Below, one piece after another: positions 1-7,073 of a stretch of 14,164 nt of DNA. The DNA comes from Campylobacterales bacterium (GTDB lineage Bacteria; Campylobacterota; Campylobacteria; Campylobacterales; QNZT01). The notes under the pieces are model-generated. The model saw only the letters and a program-made list of their open reading frames with translations. It did no database searches and had not been told where the DNA came from. A program made the translations under genes and the position numbers. How positions within the stretch are numbered: position 1 is the first letter of the stretch; every line of letters begins with the position of its first letter. Where the stretch lies: contig DQTU01000022.1 in assembly GCA_015662615.1 (NCBI GenBank), positions 1 to 14,164 of the forward strand, written 5' to 3'.

Positions 1-1
1 A

Positions 2-1651
2 TTTATCGACCTTAGAGATAAGATGGGGTTAGTGCAGCTTGTGTGTGATCCAGCAGATAGTAAAAGTGCTCATGATGTGGCTTCTACTGTTAGAGATGAG
101 TTTGTACTTATTGTAAAAGGAAAAGTAAGAGCTAGAGGTGAGGGGTTAGCAAATCCCAACATGGCTACAGGAGCTATAGAAATCGTAGCTGATGAGCTTA
201 TCATCGAAAACAAAAGTGCTCCGCTTCCATTTGTGATAAATGATGAAAAAGTTGGAGAAGAGACACTTTTAACTTATCGTTATCTTGATCTTAGAAAAAA
301 GAAATCTTATGAAAATTTTCGTCTAAGAAGCAAAGCTACAATAGCGGCAAGAAACATACTAGATGCAAATGGATTTTTAGAAGTTGAAACTCCGATTTTG
401 ACAAAATCTACACCAGAAGGTGCGAGAGATTATCTTGTTCCTAGTCGTGTACACGGTGGAGAGTTTTATGCACTTCCTCAATCTCCACAGCTTTTTAAAC
501 AGTTGTTGATGGTTGCAGGCTTTGATAAATATTTCCAAATCGCAAAATGTTTTAGAGATGAGGATTTAAGAGCCGATCGTCAACCTGAGTTTACGCAGAT
601 AGATATCGAGATGAGTTTTGCAGACCAAGAAGATGTTATGAAGATTTCAGAAGATTTGTTAAAATCAGTTTTTTCAGCTTGTGGACACACGATAGAAGCT
701 CCATTTAATCGCATCACTTATAACGAAGCTATGGAAAAATATGGTAGTGATAAGCCAGACCTAAGATATGACTTAGCCATGGTTGATGTAATTGATATCT
801 TTGCAAATTGCAGCAATGAAATTTTTTCAAATATTGCAAAGAACAAACACCACAACCGTATAAAAGCACTAAAAGTACCAAATGGAGACAACATCTTCTC
901 GAAACGACAGATGAAAGGTTTTGAGGATTATGTACGAAAATTTGGAGCGAGTGGACTTGGGTATTTTCAACTAAAAGAAGATGGTTTAAAAGGACCATTG
1001 GCTAAGTTTTTTGAACAAAGCGACCTTGATGAGATTATCAAAACAACTGACCTGAAAGTCGGCGATGTTATATTCTTTGGAGCAGGGGAGAAAAAGCTTG
1101 TTTGGGATTACATGGGTAGATTTAGAATTTACCTTGCTGAACTTATGGAAATCATCGATGAAGATGCTTTTGAATTTGTCTGGGTTGTTGACTTCCCAAT
1201 GTTTGAGGTTGATGATGGAAGAGTTAAAGCACTTCACCATCCATTTACCATGCCCAAAGATTTAGATAAAGAGTTTGTTGAAGAGATAGAGTCTATCGCT
1301 TATGATATCGTTTTAAATGGTACAGAGTTAGGTGGCGGAAGTGTTCGTATACATAAGCCTGAAATTCAAAAAGAGGTTTTTAAACTTCTTGGAATTAGTG
1401 ATGAAGAAGCAGATGAGAAGTTTGGGTTCCTTGTAAATGCATTAGAGTACGGAGCACCTCCACATGCTGGACTTGCTTTTGGTTTGGATAGACTTATGAT
1501 GTTACTTACAAAAAGTAGTAGTATCAGAGATGTTATCGCATTTCCAAAAACGCAACGGGCTCAATGTCAGCTTACAAAAGCACCAAGTCCAGTGGATAAT
1601 GAGCAGTTAAAAGAGTTAAGTATAAGAATTAGAGAGATAAAAAAAGCATAA
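2..1651 (+). CDS. aspS: Aspartyl-tRNA synthetase, 5' end cut by the window edge
   Basis: This class II aminoacyl-tRNA synthetase charges tRNA with aspartate in the cytoplasm. The reading frame is open from base 2, giving FIDLRDK before the first in-window ATG at 23. That ATG lies inside the N-terminal OB-fold (anticodon-binding) domain, so the true start is upstream, roughly 30-40 codons missing. Counting from the ATG at 23, motif 1 lies around 115-137 (VETPILTKSTPEGARDY), motif 2 around 177-199 (FRDEDLRADRQPEFTQ), the bacterial-type GAD insertion roughly 260-400, and motif 3 around 482-492 (GLAFGLDRLMM). The protein ends in a lysine-rich tail. Campylobacterota usually lack asparaginyl-tRNA synthetase and use a non-discriminating AspRS with GatCAB; that is family knowledge, and the diagnostic N-terminal residue is out of view. 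The stop codon overlaps the first base of a palindromic element. Identification is secure. Confidence 0.97.
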   Translation, partial: FIDLRDKMGLVQLVCDPADSKSAHDVASTVRDEFVLIVKGKVRARGEGLANPNMATGAIEIVADELIIENKSAPLPFVINDEKVGEETLLTYRYLDLRKKKSYENFRLRSKATIAARNILDANGFLEVETPILTKSTPEGARDYLVPSRVHGGEFYALPQSPQLFKQLLMVAGFDKYFQIAKCFRDEDLRADRQPEFTQIDIEMSFADQEDVMKISEDLLKSVFSACGHTIEAPFNRITYNEAMEKYGSDKPDLRYDLAMVDVIDIFANCSNEIFSNIAKNKHHNRIKALKVPNGDNIFSKRQMKGFEDYVRKFGASGLGYFQLKEDGLKGPLAKFFEQSDLDEIIKTTDLKVGDVIFFGAGEKKLVWDYMGRFRIYLAELMEIIDEDAFEFVWVVDFPMFEVDDGRVKALHHPFTMPKDLDKEFVEEIESIAYDIVLNGTELGGGSVRIHKPEIQKEVFKLLGISDEEADEKFGFLVNALEYGAPPHAGLAFGLDRLMMLLTKSSSIRDVIAFPKTQRAQCQLTKAPSPVDNEQLKELSIRIREIKKA

Positions 1652-1706
1652 TTGGAAGTGCTGACTTTAGTCCCACCCATAGTGGAGCTGAAGCCCCACT
1701 TCCAAT
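1651..1706. repeat. REP-like imperfect palindrome between aspS and adk
   Basis: This 56-nt element has perfect 10-nt outer arms: ATTGGAAGTG (1651-1660) and CACTTCCAAT (1697-1706). The interior continues the symmetry: CTTTAGTCCCAC (1665-1676) can pair with GTGGAGCTGAAG (1682-1693) with two G-U pairs, one mismatch and a one-base bulge, around a short CCAT loop. Alternatively each half makes its own mini-hairpin: GACTTTAGTC on the left and GGAGCTGAAGCCCC on the right, giving a cloverleaf-like shape. Such GACTnnAGTC / GCTGAAGC palindromes with outer arms resemble dispersed REP-type elements mobilised by RAYT transposases. No T-run follows, so it is a poor intrinsic terminator, although the transcript hairpin could still separate aspS from adk expression or stabilise RNA ends. 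Confidence 0.7.
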
Positions 1707-1732
1707 TTAACTAAAAAATCATAAGGAAATAG

Positions 1733-2320
1733 ATGAAAAAATTATTTTTAATTATCGGAGCACCAGGAAGTGGAAAAACAACAGATGCAAGTATGATTGC
1801 AGAGAAAAACAGCGATACAATTGCACACTATTCAACAGGAGACATGTTAAGAGCAGAAGTTGCAAGTGGAAGTGAGTTAGGCAAAACAATTGATGGTTTT
1901 ATCTCAAAAGGGGATTTAGTTCCTCTAAATATCATCATAGATACAATTTTTTCAGCAATTAACGGTTCTGACAAAAATACTATTTTAATCGATGGTTATC
2001 CAAGAAGTGTAGGGCAGATGCGAGAGCTTGATTCACTACTAGAGAAACAAGACAAGATTGATTTGGTTTCTGTTATCGAAGTTAGAGTTAGTGAAGAAGT
2101 AGCAAAAGAGAGAATTTTAGGTCGTGCAGCAGAAGCTGAGGTAAAAAGATCAGATGATAGCATCGAGGTTTTTACAAGCCGAATGAAAATTTATACAGAG
2201 CCGTTACCTGAAATCCAAAGATTTTACACAGATAAAAAACTTTTAAAAGTGATTAGTGGTGAGCGAACGATAGAAGAAGTTGTTGCTGAGATGGAAGCGT
2301 TCGTAAAAAAATCTGTATGA
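1733..2320 (+). CDS. adk: Adenylate kinase, short-LID form
   Basis: Adenylate kinase catalyses ATP + AMP = 2 ADP in the cytoplasm. The 195-residue protein has the P-loop GAPGSGKT at residues 9-16, the AMP-site segment YSTGDMLRAEV at 33-43, and DGYPRS at 87-92. The LID region after GR (130-131) is short and carries KRSDD at 138-142, with no zinc-binding cysteines, so it is the short non-zinc form common in Campylobacterota. The ATG at 1733 follows AAGGA (1723-1727) at good spacing. The gene lies 81 nt after aspS, separated by the palindrome, and its stop overlaps the next gene's ATG by 4 nt (ATGA), so adk and the CinA-domain gene are probably cotranscribed. The adk-after-aspS order is shared, from memory, with Helicobacter. 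Confidence 0.97.
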   Translation: MKKLFLIIGAPGSGKTTDASMIAEKNSDTIAHYSTGDMLRAEVASGSELGKTIDGFISKGDLVPLNIIIDTIFSAINGSDKNTILIDGYPRSVGQMRELDSLLEKQDKIDLVSVIEVRVSEEVAKERILGRAAEAEVKRSDDSIEVFTSRMKIYTEPLPEIQRFYTDKKLLKVISGERTIEEVVAEMEAFVKKSV

Positions 2321-3057
2321 TAAAAAATCCAGCTTTTTACTCTGTCATCATCGGAACAGAACTTTTAAATGGAAGAAGAGAAGATAGTCACTTCTCTTTT
2401 TTTAATCAAGAGTTAGTCAAAAGAGGCTGGGAACACAAAGTAAACTTCGTGATAAAAGATGATCCTGATTTTTTAAAAGAGGTCTTTAAATTAGTCAAAT
2501 CTGATCCAAACTCAGTCATGTTTAGTTTTGGTGGAATCGGCTCCACACCTGATGATTTTACAAGAGAGATAGCTTCAGTTGCTTTTACTTTTGAGTATCC
2601 AGTAAGACATAAAGAGGCAGAAAAAATTATCATAGAGAGACTAGGAGATAAAGCCTATCCTCATCCTATTAAAATGGCTGACATCCCAAGAAACTCAAAA
2701 CTTATCTTTAACCCTATCAATAAAATGCCAGGTTTTCAACTCGAAAATCGTTTCTTTTTTGTGCCAGGTTTTCCCGAAATGGCACATCCTATGATTACCA
2801 ATGTGATGAATGAGTTTTATCCTAAAAATAGTGAAAAATTTAGTTGCTTTTTTACAGCCTATGCCAGTGAAGCAAGGCTAATTGATATTATGGAAGCCCT
2901 ATCTGATAAGGTCGAACTCTCATGTCTACCGTCATTTGGAAAAGATGATAAAAGAAGTGCGGAGATTTATCTTAGCTCTTTTGATAGAGAGATTTTAGAA
3001 GAGCAGTGTGAGTTTTTTAAAGGGAAGTTAAAAGAGATGGAGATTACTTATCGATAA
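2317..3057 (+). CDS. CinA N-terminal (MoCF_biosynth) domain protein
   Basis: The 246-residue protein belongs to the COG1058 / CinA N-terminal group, which shares the molybdopterin-binding fold of MoaB/MogA. Visible signatures are GTELLNGR at 13-20, close to the family's G-[TS]-E-[LI]-L-x-G, and GGIGSTPDDFT at 72-82, the family's GG-x-G-x-T-x-DD-x-T loop. A possible hydrolase motif or deamidase domain is not present: the C-terminal NMN-deamidase domain of full-length CinA (about 160 more residues) is absent, so this is the stand-alone form. COG1058 members have been linked to ADP-ribose/NAD-related pyrophosphatase activity; the substrate here cannot be read from sequence. It starts inside the adk stop (ATGA overlap) and its 3' end overlaps the convergent Uma2 gene by 14 nt. 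Domain call is firm; function is open. Confidence 0.85.
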   Translation: MIKNPAFYSVIIGTELLNGRREDSHFSFFNQELVKRGWEHKVNFVIKDDPDFLKEVFKLVKSDPNSVMFSFGGIGSTPDDFTREIASVAFTFEYPVRHKEAEKIIIERLGDKAYPHPIKMADIPRNSKLIFNPINKMPGFQLENRFFFVPGFPEMAHPMITNVMNEFYPKNSEKFSCFFTAYASEARLIDIMEALSDKVELSCLPSFGKDDKRSAEIYLSSFDREILEEQCEFFKGKLKEMEITYR

Positions 3058-3598
3058 ATTTTTTAAAGACCATTTCAAAGTTTATCGATAATTCACAATC
3101 CAAATCCTCAAAGTCTAATCTCTCCTTTGTAAAATCTCCAATTTTGGTGTATTTATCATTTTCCAACTTAAAAACTTTTGCTTTTAACTCATCTGGATAA
3201 ACCAAGATATAGTAAAGTACTTTTTCATCTTCATAGATTTTAAACTTTACCTGCTCATCTTTTTTAGCAGTTGATGGACTTAAAACTTCTATGATAATTT
3301 TTGGAGCAATTGTAAGATACTTCTTACCCTCATCCCCGCAAGTAAAGATAATATCCGGTCTTAAAATAGTATTTTCATCTACTTTCCAATCATTTTCAAA
3401 AGAGACGATACAGTCAGGGCATTCATCATCATGCAGTGAACTTTTTAGCTCAAAAATCAATTCCGTTGCGATATTTTGATGTATCCTCATCGGTGCTGGA
3501 GCCATAGATACGGGTCTCCCCTCTATAAGTTCCCAATCCCCTTCCCATAAAGTATAATCTTTATAGGTATATTTATCTAAAATATCAGCGACTGACAT
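3044..3598 (-). CDS. Uma2-family (DUF820) nuclease-like protein
   Basis: This 184-residue protein matches the Uma2/DUF820 family, which has a PD-(D/E)XK restriction-endonuclease-like fold. The putative catalytic core is visible: LRPDIIF with the acidic pair at 81-82, then IIIEVLSPST with E104 and S107, followed by D114 and lysines at 118/120 in DEQVKFKIYE. The N-terminal segment YTYKDYTLWEGDWELIEG is the usual family opening. Uma2 genes are abundant in cyanobacteria and scattered elsewhere; they are predicted nucleases without an established role, often present as accessory single genes. The ATG at 3598 is preceded on the minus strand by AAGGAG at correct spacing and by an extended -10 promoter close upstream. 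The 3' end runs 14 nt into the convergent CinA-domain gene. Catalytic residues look intact, so it is probably a functional gene, not a remnant. Confidence 0.85.
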   Translation of the reverse strand: MSVADILDKYTYKDYTLWEGDWELIEGRPVSMAPAPMRIHQNIATELIFELKSSLHDDECPDCIVSFENDWKVDENTILRPDIIFTCGDEGKKYLTIAPKIIIEVLSPSTAKKDEQVKFKIYEDEKVLYYILVYPDELKAKVFKLENDKYTKIGDFTKERLDFEDLDCELSINFEMVFKKFIDK

Positions 3599-3618
3599 GC
3601 TAGCTCCTTATTTGCTCT

Positions 3619-3627
3619 ATTATAGCA
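3619..3627 (-). promoter_or_regulatory. Extended -10 promoter for the Uma2 gene
   Basis: Read on the minus strand this is TGCTATAAT, an extended -10 (TGn followed by consensus TATAAT), ending 20 nt before the Uma2 ATG. No convincing -35 box lies 16-18 nt further up, which fits Campylobacterota sigma-70 promoters that rely on the -10. Transcription would start only about 10-15 nt before the ATG, giving a very short leader that still contains the AAGGAG ribosome site. Confidence 0.6.
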
Positions 3628-3784
3628 TAAATCGGTCTAAAAGACTTTTTACAAAAATCCTGTACTGACTTATAGTTTATAGTTCTATCTTTTTGTTAAT
3701 TTTATTTCATTTTATCAATTATTGCGATAGTGATAAATTTGTTCAAATATGGCAGTATACAAAAGAAATTAGAGGAGTTTACAG

Positions 3785-3886
3785 ATGACATTAGCTGAAA
3801 CACTTTTTAGTATAGGATTAGTCGCAGGTGTAGCTATAGGTTTTCTTGCATGGAAATATAACTGGAAAATTGCAGAATATCTTTAA
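3785..3886 (+). CDS. 33-residue single-span membrane microprotein
   Basis: This short gene of 33 codons begins ATG ACA TTA and ends CTT TAA. The peptide has a short polar N-terminus (MTLAET), a hydrophobic stretch from about residue 7 to 22 (LFSIGLVAGVAIGFLA) with a GxxxG-like GLVAG/GVAIG pattern, and a basic aromatic C-terminal tail (WKYNWKIAEYL). One membrane span is predicted, likely with the tail in the cytoplasm by the positive-inside rule. Translation is supported by AGAGGAG ending 8 nt before the ATG. It stands alone, divergent from Uma2 and just ahead of the toxin-antitoxin pair. I do not recognise a family; size and build resemble accessory subunits of respiratory oxidases (CydX- or CcoQ-sized) and also small membrane toxins, but nothing nearby supports either. 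Confidence 0.6.
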   Translation: MTLAETLFSIGLVAGVAIGFLAWKYNWKIAEYL

Positions 3887-3914
3887 ACTTTATATAGTTT
3901 TTAAATCAGACATG

Positions 3915-3945
3915 GTATGATAATAGTATGAATAAAATCATACTA
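3915..3945. promoter_or_regulatory. Operator/promoter of the toxin-antitoxin operon
   Basis: A perfect inverted repeat TAGTATGA (3924-3931) and TCATACTA (3938-3945), separated by 6 nt, sits just before the antitoxin ribosome site. A third GTATGA copy starts at 3915, 11 nt upstream of the matching one at 3926, so the same face of the helix is presented about one turn apart. A likely -10 (TATGAT 3916-3921 or GATAAT 3919-3924) lies inside this array, so binding would block RNA polymerase. This arrangement fits autorepression by a ribbon-helix-helix antitoxin and its toxin complex, the usual mode for such operons; the binding protein itself is inferred. Confidence 0.6.
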
Positions 3946-3956
3946 AGGAGAGTACA

Positions 3957-4202
3957 ATGGTAAGAAAAACTATCACAATAAATGATGACTTATTTCAAAA
4001 TTTAGAGCTAAATCAAATTATAGATCAGTATCAATCGTTCTCAGAATTGGTATCAAATGCACTACAACTGTTGGTTGAAAAGCAGAAGAAAGAGCATTAT
4101 AAAGAAGCTATGATTGAGGCTTCAAAAGACCAATTATATCTAGAAGATATGAAAACAATAGAGGATGATTTTCAATATGCTGACCTAGAGAATGATACAT
4201 GA
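3957..4202 (+). CDS. Ribbon-helix-helix antitoxin (MazE-type partner)
   Basis: This 81-residue protein sits directly before a MazF-type toxin and overlaps it by 4 nt (ATGA). The N-terminus KTITINDDLFQNLELNQ is a typical ribbon-helix-helix DNA-binding strand, followed by two helices (LNQIIDQYQS and FSELVSNALQLLVEKQ). The C-terminal half (from about residue 45) is charged and ends in an acidic tail, EDDFQYADLENDT, as expected of a flexible toxin-neutralising segment. The role inferred is to bind and block the toxin and to repress the operon through the upstream inverted repeat. The ATG at 3957 follows AAGGAG (3945-3950). It looks more like a CopG/RHH antitoxin than a classic AbrB-fold MazE, so no gene symbol is given. 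Confidence 0.82.
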   Translation: MVRKTITINDDLFQNLELNQIIDQYQSFSELVSNALQLLVEKQKKEHYKEAMIEASKDQLYLEDMKTIEDDFQYADLENDT

Positions 4203-4534
4203 AGCAATATGATGTATATTTGGCAGATTTAAATCCAACAATTGGTAGTGAACAATTTGGCAAAAGACCAGTTTTAATCATCTCAAATAATTATGAAAAT
4301 TTGATAGATATAGTCACAATTATCCCTATCACTTCACAAAAACATGGGAGGCGAGTTTATCCAAATGAATTTCTTTTTAAAACTGAACTTGAAAAACCGT
4401 CGATATTGCTTTGTCAGCAAATCCGAACTATTTCAAAAAAGAGATTGATAAAAAAACTTACAACCATAGCTAACCCAAATACACAAAAAAAGATAGTTGA
4501 TATATTGTGTATGAGATTTGAGAGCTTGGATTAA
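4199..4534 (+). CDS. mazF: MazF/PemK-family endoribonuclease toxin
   Basis: The 111-residue protein carries the family's hallmarks in order: YDVYLADLNPTIGSEQFGKR at 4-23, RPVLIISN at 23-30 containing the conserved arginine, VTIIPITSQ with the conserved Thr/Ser pair near 43-44, and QIRTISKKRL near 75-84. MazF toxins are single-strand-specific ribonucleases that cleave mRNA, rRNA or tRNA at short motifs when freed from their antitoxin; the recognition motif cannot be read from sequence. Length matches the family (about 110-115 residues), and the core residues appear intact, so it is likely active. Its ATG overlaps the antitoxin stop, ensuring coupled translation. Its TAA shares the same four bases (TTAA, 4531-4534) with the stop of the convergent mutS2, leaving no room for a terminator. 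Confidence 0.93.
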   Translation: MKQYDVYLADLNPTIGSEQFGKRPVLIISNNYENLIDIVTIIPITSQKHGRRVYPNEFLFKTELEKPSILLCQQIRTISKKRLIKKLTTIANPNTQKKIVDILCMRFESLD

Positions 4535-6735
4535 AGTCGAATAACTGTCGCACCCATTCCACCCATGTTCACAGGTGCATCTGAGTGACTTACTACACTT
4601 GGATGTGTTTTTAAAAACTCTTTTACTGCATAGGCAAGTTTTCCACTCCCCACACCATGGTAAACCAAAACTTCATCAAATCCAGTCAAAAGTGCATCTG
4701 AGAGATATTTATCCAATTTTTCTATTGCTTCTTCTGCTCTAAGTCCGTGAAGGTCGAGTTTTACAGAGTTTTGAGATGGTCTATCTATTTTGATAATTGA
4801 GGGTGTTTTTCTCTTTGGTGGAGGTAAGTTTGCACTTCGTCTTAGTTGGCTTATGGGAACTCTTAGTTTTATGCCATCGCACTCTATCATGGCTTCATTT
4901 TTTCGTATGGATAGGACTTTTCCTTTTGAGTTTTGATACTTTACAAAATCCCCGATTTTAATATCTAGTTTTTCTTGTCTATTTTCTACTCTGTTTGCAA
5001 CCTCTTTTTTCTTATTTGCAATGTTTAACTGTTTGTGAATAGTGGATAGGTCTTTTCCCTTAGCTGCTTGTTTGGCTTCAAATATCGCTTCATTGTATTT
5101 AGCTTCAAGGTCATTTTTGGTTTTTCTTAGCTCTTCATCTGCTTCAAATTTTTGGTTTTTGAGTTGGGTATTTAATTTTTTCTGTTTTTCTATCTCTATA
5201 TCTAGGGTTTTGTTTTTAGCTCTTGCATTCAGTTCAAGGTCGATATTTTTTTGGATGAGTTCTCCAAGTTTTTCTTTATCATCTCCGTAAACTTTTTTAG
5301 CTTCACTTATAAGTGAAGCAGGTATCCCATATCTAAGGGCTGTTTCAAATGCGTAACTTTTTCCGATAGTTCCATAGAGAAAATCATAAGTTGGTTTTCT
5401 GTTTTTTTCATCATATAAGGCGGCTGCGAGTTCTACTTCGTCATGGGTTGCCATCATCGCTGCTAATCGTTTGTGGTGTGTTGTGATGATGATTTTACTA
5501 TCTTTCAAAGCTAGTTTTTCTAATATGACTTTAAACAGGGATGCAGCTTCATCAGAATCAGTTCCTAGCTCTATCTCATCAACTCCAACTATGAAGTTTT
5601 GTTTTGAAAAAAGTTTGCTAAACTCTACCATCCTTCCTGCAAAAGTTGAGATGTCATTTTTTACATTTTGAGGGTCATCGATGATGGCTGTTACCTCTTT
5701 GAAATGACCTATGCTAGAGTTGTTTGCATCAATGCTTATGGGTAGTAGATATTTGGAAAGAAAAACGGAACTTAGGATTGATTTTAACATCATCGTTTTT
5801 CCACCAGCATTTACACCTGTAATCATAAGAATCTTTTTAGAAAAATCTACCGAAATAGGTTTGGGGTCTGTTAGGGCAGGGTGGGAAAAGTTTGTCAGTA
5901 AGATTTGATGATTGTTTGTTGGTTTTATAAATTCCAACTCTTTACTTTTTGCAAAAAATACCCTTGCTTGATAGTTATCAAATCTATCAAAAGCCTTGTT
6001 CACAAAAGATAGAAAGGGTTCAAATTTACAAAAAACAGAGGAGATTCGTTTTTCATATTCATAAATGAGTTCATCTTTTTGACTCAGCATGTCCGCTTCA
6101 CTCTTTTTAAGTGACTGAATTGAGTCTGGAGAAACATAGAAAAATCCACCGCTACTTCTGGCTGTGACTGTTCCTTTTAAAAAGTGATTAAACCCACCAC
6201 GGACAAGTACGGTTTCACTATCGTTAATATAGTGAATTTGTCTATCAACAAGATAGGGAGAGAGTTTTTGTGTATTTAAAAGCCTTTTTAATGACTCTTT
6301 TATATTCTCTTTATTTTTTTTCAGTCCACTATTTAGTGCTAAAAACCGTTCATCTATCTCATCCCTAAGTCGCCCCTCATGGTCAAAATAACTGCAAATT
6401 TCAAGAATCTCACTAGGGATGATAATCTTATCCAACCAACCTCTAAGCTCTCCATCAAATCCCATCTTTTTAAGATATAGAAAATACTCTACTATTTTTA
6501 CAAACTCATAAATTTCATAAATTTTCAGCGTTCCTGATTTTTTAAGATACATCAGCGGCGAGTCTAAGTTTTTAATCTCTTTGGGAGCTTTAAAGTCTGT
6601 TTCAGAAAGTTTTTGGATAAAACGAAAATGAAGACCTGCATCACCCTCCATAAAGAGTGGTTTTTCTCTGGCTAAAAAGTTTTTAAAATTATCTAGAAAA
6701 TCAACTAAATCAAGTTTGGAGATGATACTTTTCAT
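4531..6735 (-). CDS. mutS2: MutS2 DNA mismatch/recombination ATPase with Smr nuclease domain
   Basis: MutS2 is a dimeric, clamp-forming ATPase of the MutS superfamily that lacks the mismatch-recognition domains. In Helicobacter it suppresses homologous recombination, and in Bacillus it also acts on collided ribosomes; both are family knowledge. Here the core and clamp helices occupy about 1-290, Walker A is GVNAGGKT at 307-314, Walker B is VGVDEIE with D386/E387, and the switch THHKRLAA follows. A long coiled coil runs about 490-590, a small beta KOW-like domain (GDFVKYQNSKGKVLSIRK) lies near 610-640, and the Smr domain occupies 657-734 with LDLHGL at 660-665 and HGVGSGKL. Length of 734 is normal for Campylobacterota. 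It starts 4 nt inside the preceding membrane-protein gene (ATGA) and ends tail-to-tail with mazF. Call is secure. Confidence 0.96.
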   Translation of the reverse strand: MKSIISKLDLVDFLDNFKNFLAREKPLFMEGDAGLHFRFIQKLSETDFKAPKEIKNLDSPLMYLKKSGTLKIYEIYEFVKIVEYFLYLKKMGFDGELRGWLDKIIIPSEILEICSYFDHEGRLRDEIDERFLALNSGLKKNKENIKESLKRLLNTQKLSPYLVDRQIHYINDSETVLVRGGFNHFLKGTVTARSSGGFFYVSPDSIQSLKKSEADMLSQKDELIYEYEKRISSVFCKFEPFLSFVNKAFDRFDNYQARVFFAKSKELEFIKPTNNHQILLTNFSHPALTDPKPISVDFSKKILMITGVNAGGKTMMLKSILSSVFLSKYLLPISIDANNSSIGHFKEVTAIIDDPQNVKNDISTFAGRMVEFSKLFSKQNFIVGVDEIELGTDSDEAASLFKVILEKLALKDSKIIITTHHKRLAAMMATHDEVELAAALYDEKNRKPTYDFLYGTIGKSYAFETALRYGIPASLISEAKKVYGDDKEKLGELIQKNIDLELNARAKNKTLDIEIEKQKKLNTQLKNQKFEADEELRKTKNDLEAKYNEAIFEAKQAAKGKDLSTIHKQLNIANKKKEVANRVENRQEKLDIKIGDFVKYQNSKGKVLSIRKNEAMIECDGIKLRVPISQLRRSANLPPPKRKTPSIIKIDRPSQNSVKLDLHGLRAEEAIEKLDKYLSDALLTGFDEVLVYHGVGSGKLAYAVKEFLKTHPSVVSHSDAPVNMGGMGATVIRL

Positions 6736-7073
6736 TCTTTAATAGAGCAGTCTTCGATGGAATAGATAGTTCCCGTAATATTTTTATTGGTAGCTTTTGC
6801 CATGAATGAGAGGGTTCCTCTCTCTAAAATATAGTTTTCTTGTGTTACAGTTGCTTCTTTACAGATAATAGTTTTTCCTTGTGTAAAAGCATTTATCAAA
6901 GTTCTATTTTGTTGTTCAGTTTTTGAGAACATAAACTCATAAAGAATTGCAGATGCAAGAACCATCATAAATAGTGTGAATACGACAGTTTTTCCACGGG
7001 TTGTTAAAAGTTGTGATTGTGATAGTAAAATAGCCAATATTACAATAAAAATAAGACCAAGTATAATTTGCAT
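6732..7073 (-). CDS. Small two-span membrane protein between murC and mutS2
   Basis: The 113-residue protein has two hydrophobic segments, about residues 2-18 and 29-48, joined by a short loop containing TTRGK, then a soluble C-terminal domain of about 60 residues with two cysteines (in IICKEAT and IEDCSIKE) and beta-like segments. The C-terminal domain probably faces the same side as the N-terminus. No known family is recognised, but the position between murC and mutS2 is the same as that of the hypothetical HP0622 in Helicobacter pylori (from memory), suggesting a conserved Campylobacterota gene. It follows murC without a gap (TAG immediately followed by ATG) and overlaps mutS2 by 4 nt, so all three are cotranslated. 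The envelope location beside murC may hint at a cell-wall role, which is only inference. Confidence 0.78.
   Translation of the reverse strand: MQIILGLIFIVILAILLSQSQLLTTRGKTVVFTLFMMVLASAILYEFMFSKTEQQNRTLINAFTQGKTIICKEATVTQENYILERGTLSFMAKATNKNITGTIYSIEDCSIKE

Noticed and set aside
1..23. Apparent truncated start of aspS, as if a pseudogene
   Set aside because: The frame stays open to the window edge with the conserved FIDLRDK before the ATG, so the missing N-terminus is due to the window boundary.
729..998. 89-codon minus-strand frame within aspS
   Set aside because: It is antisense to the GAD region of a clearly real aspS and has an odd leucine/cysteine/histidine-rich composition typical of a shadow frame.
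3635..3650. GTCT-AAA-AGAC followed by five T, a possible intrinsic terminator
   Set aside because: The stem is only 4 bp with two G-C pairs, too weak to terminate, and it lies between divergent genes where no terminator is needed.
3712..3738. TTATCA ... TGATAA repeat upstream of the microprotein, a possible FNR/CRP-type site
   Set aside because: Only the outer six bases are symmetric, with a 13-nt spacer that does not match FNR or CRP spacing; expected by chance in such A+T-rich DNA.
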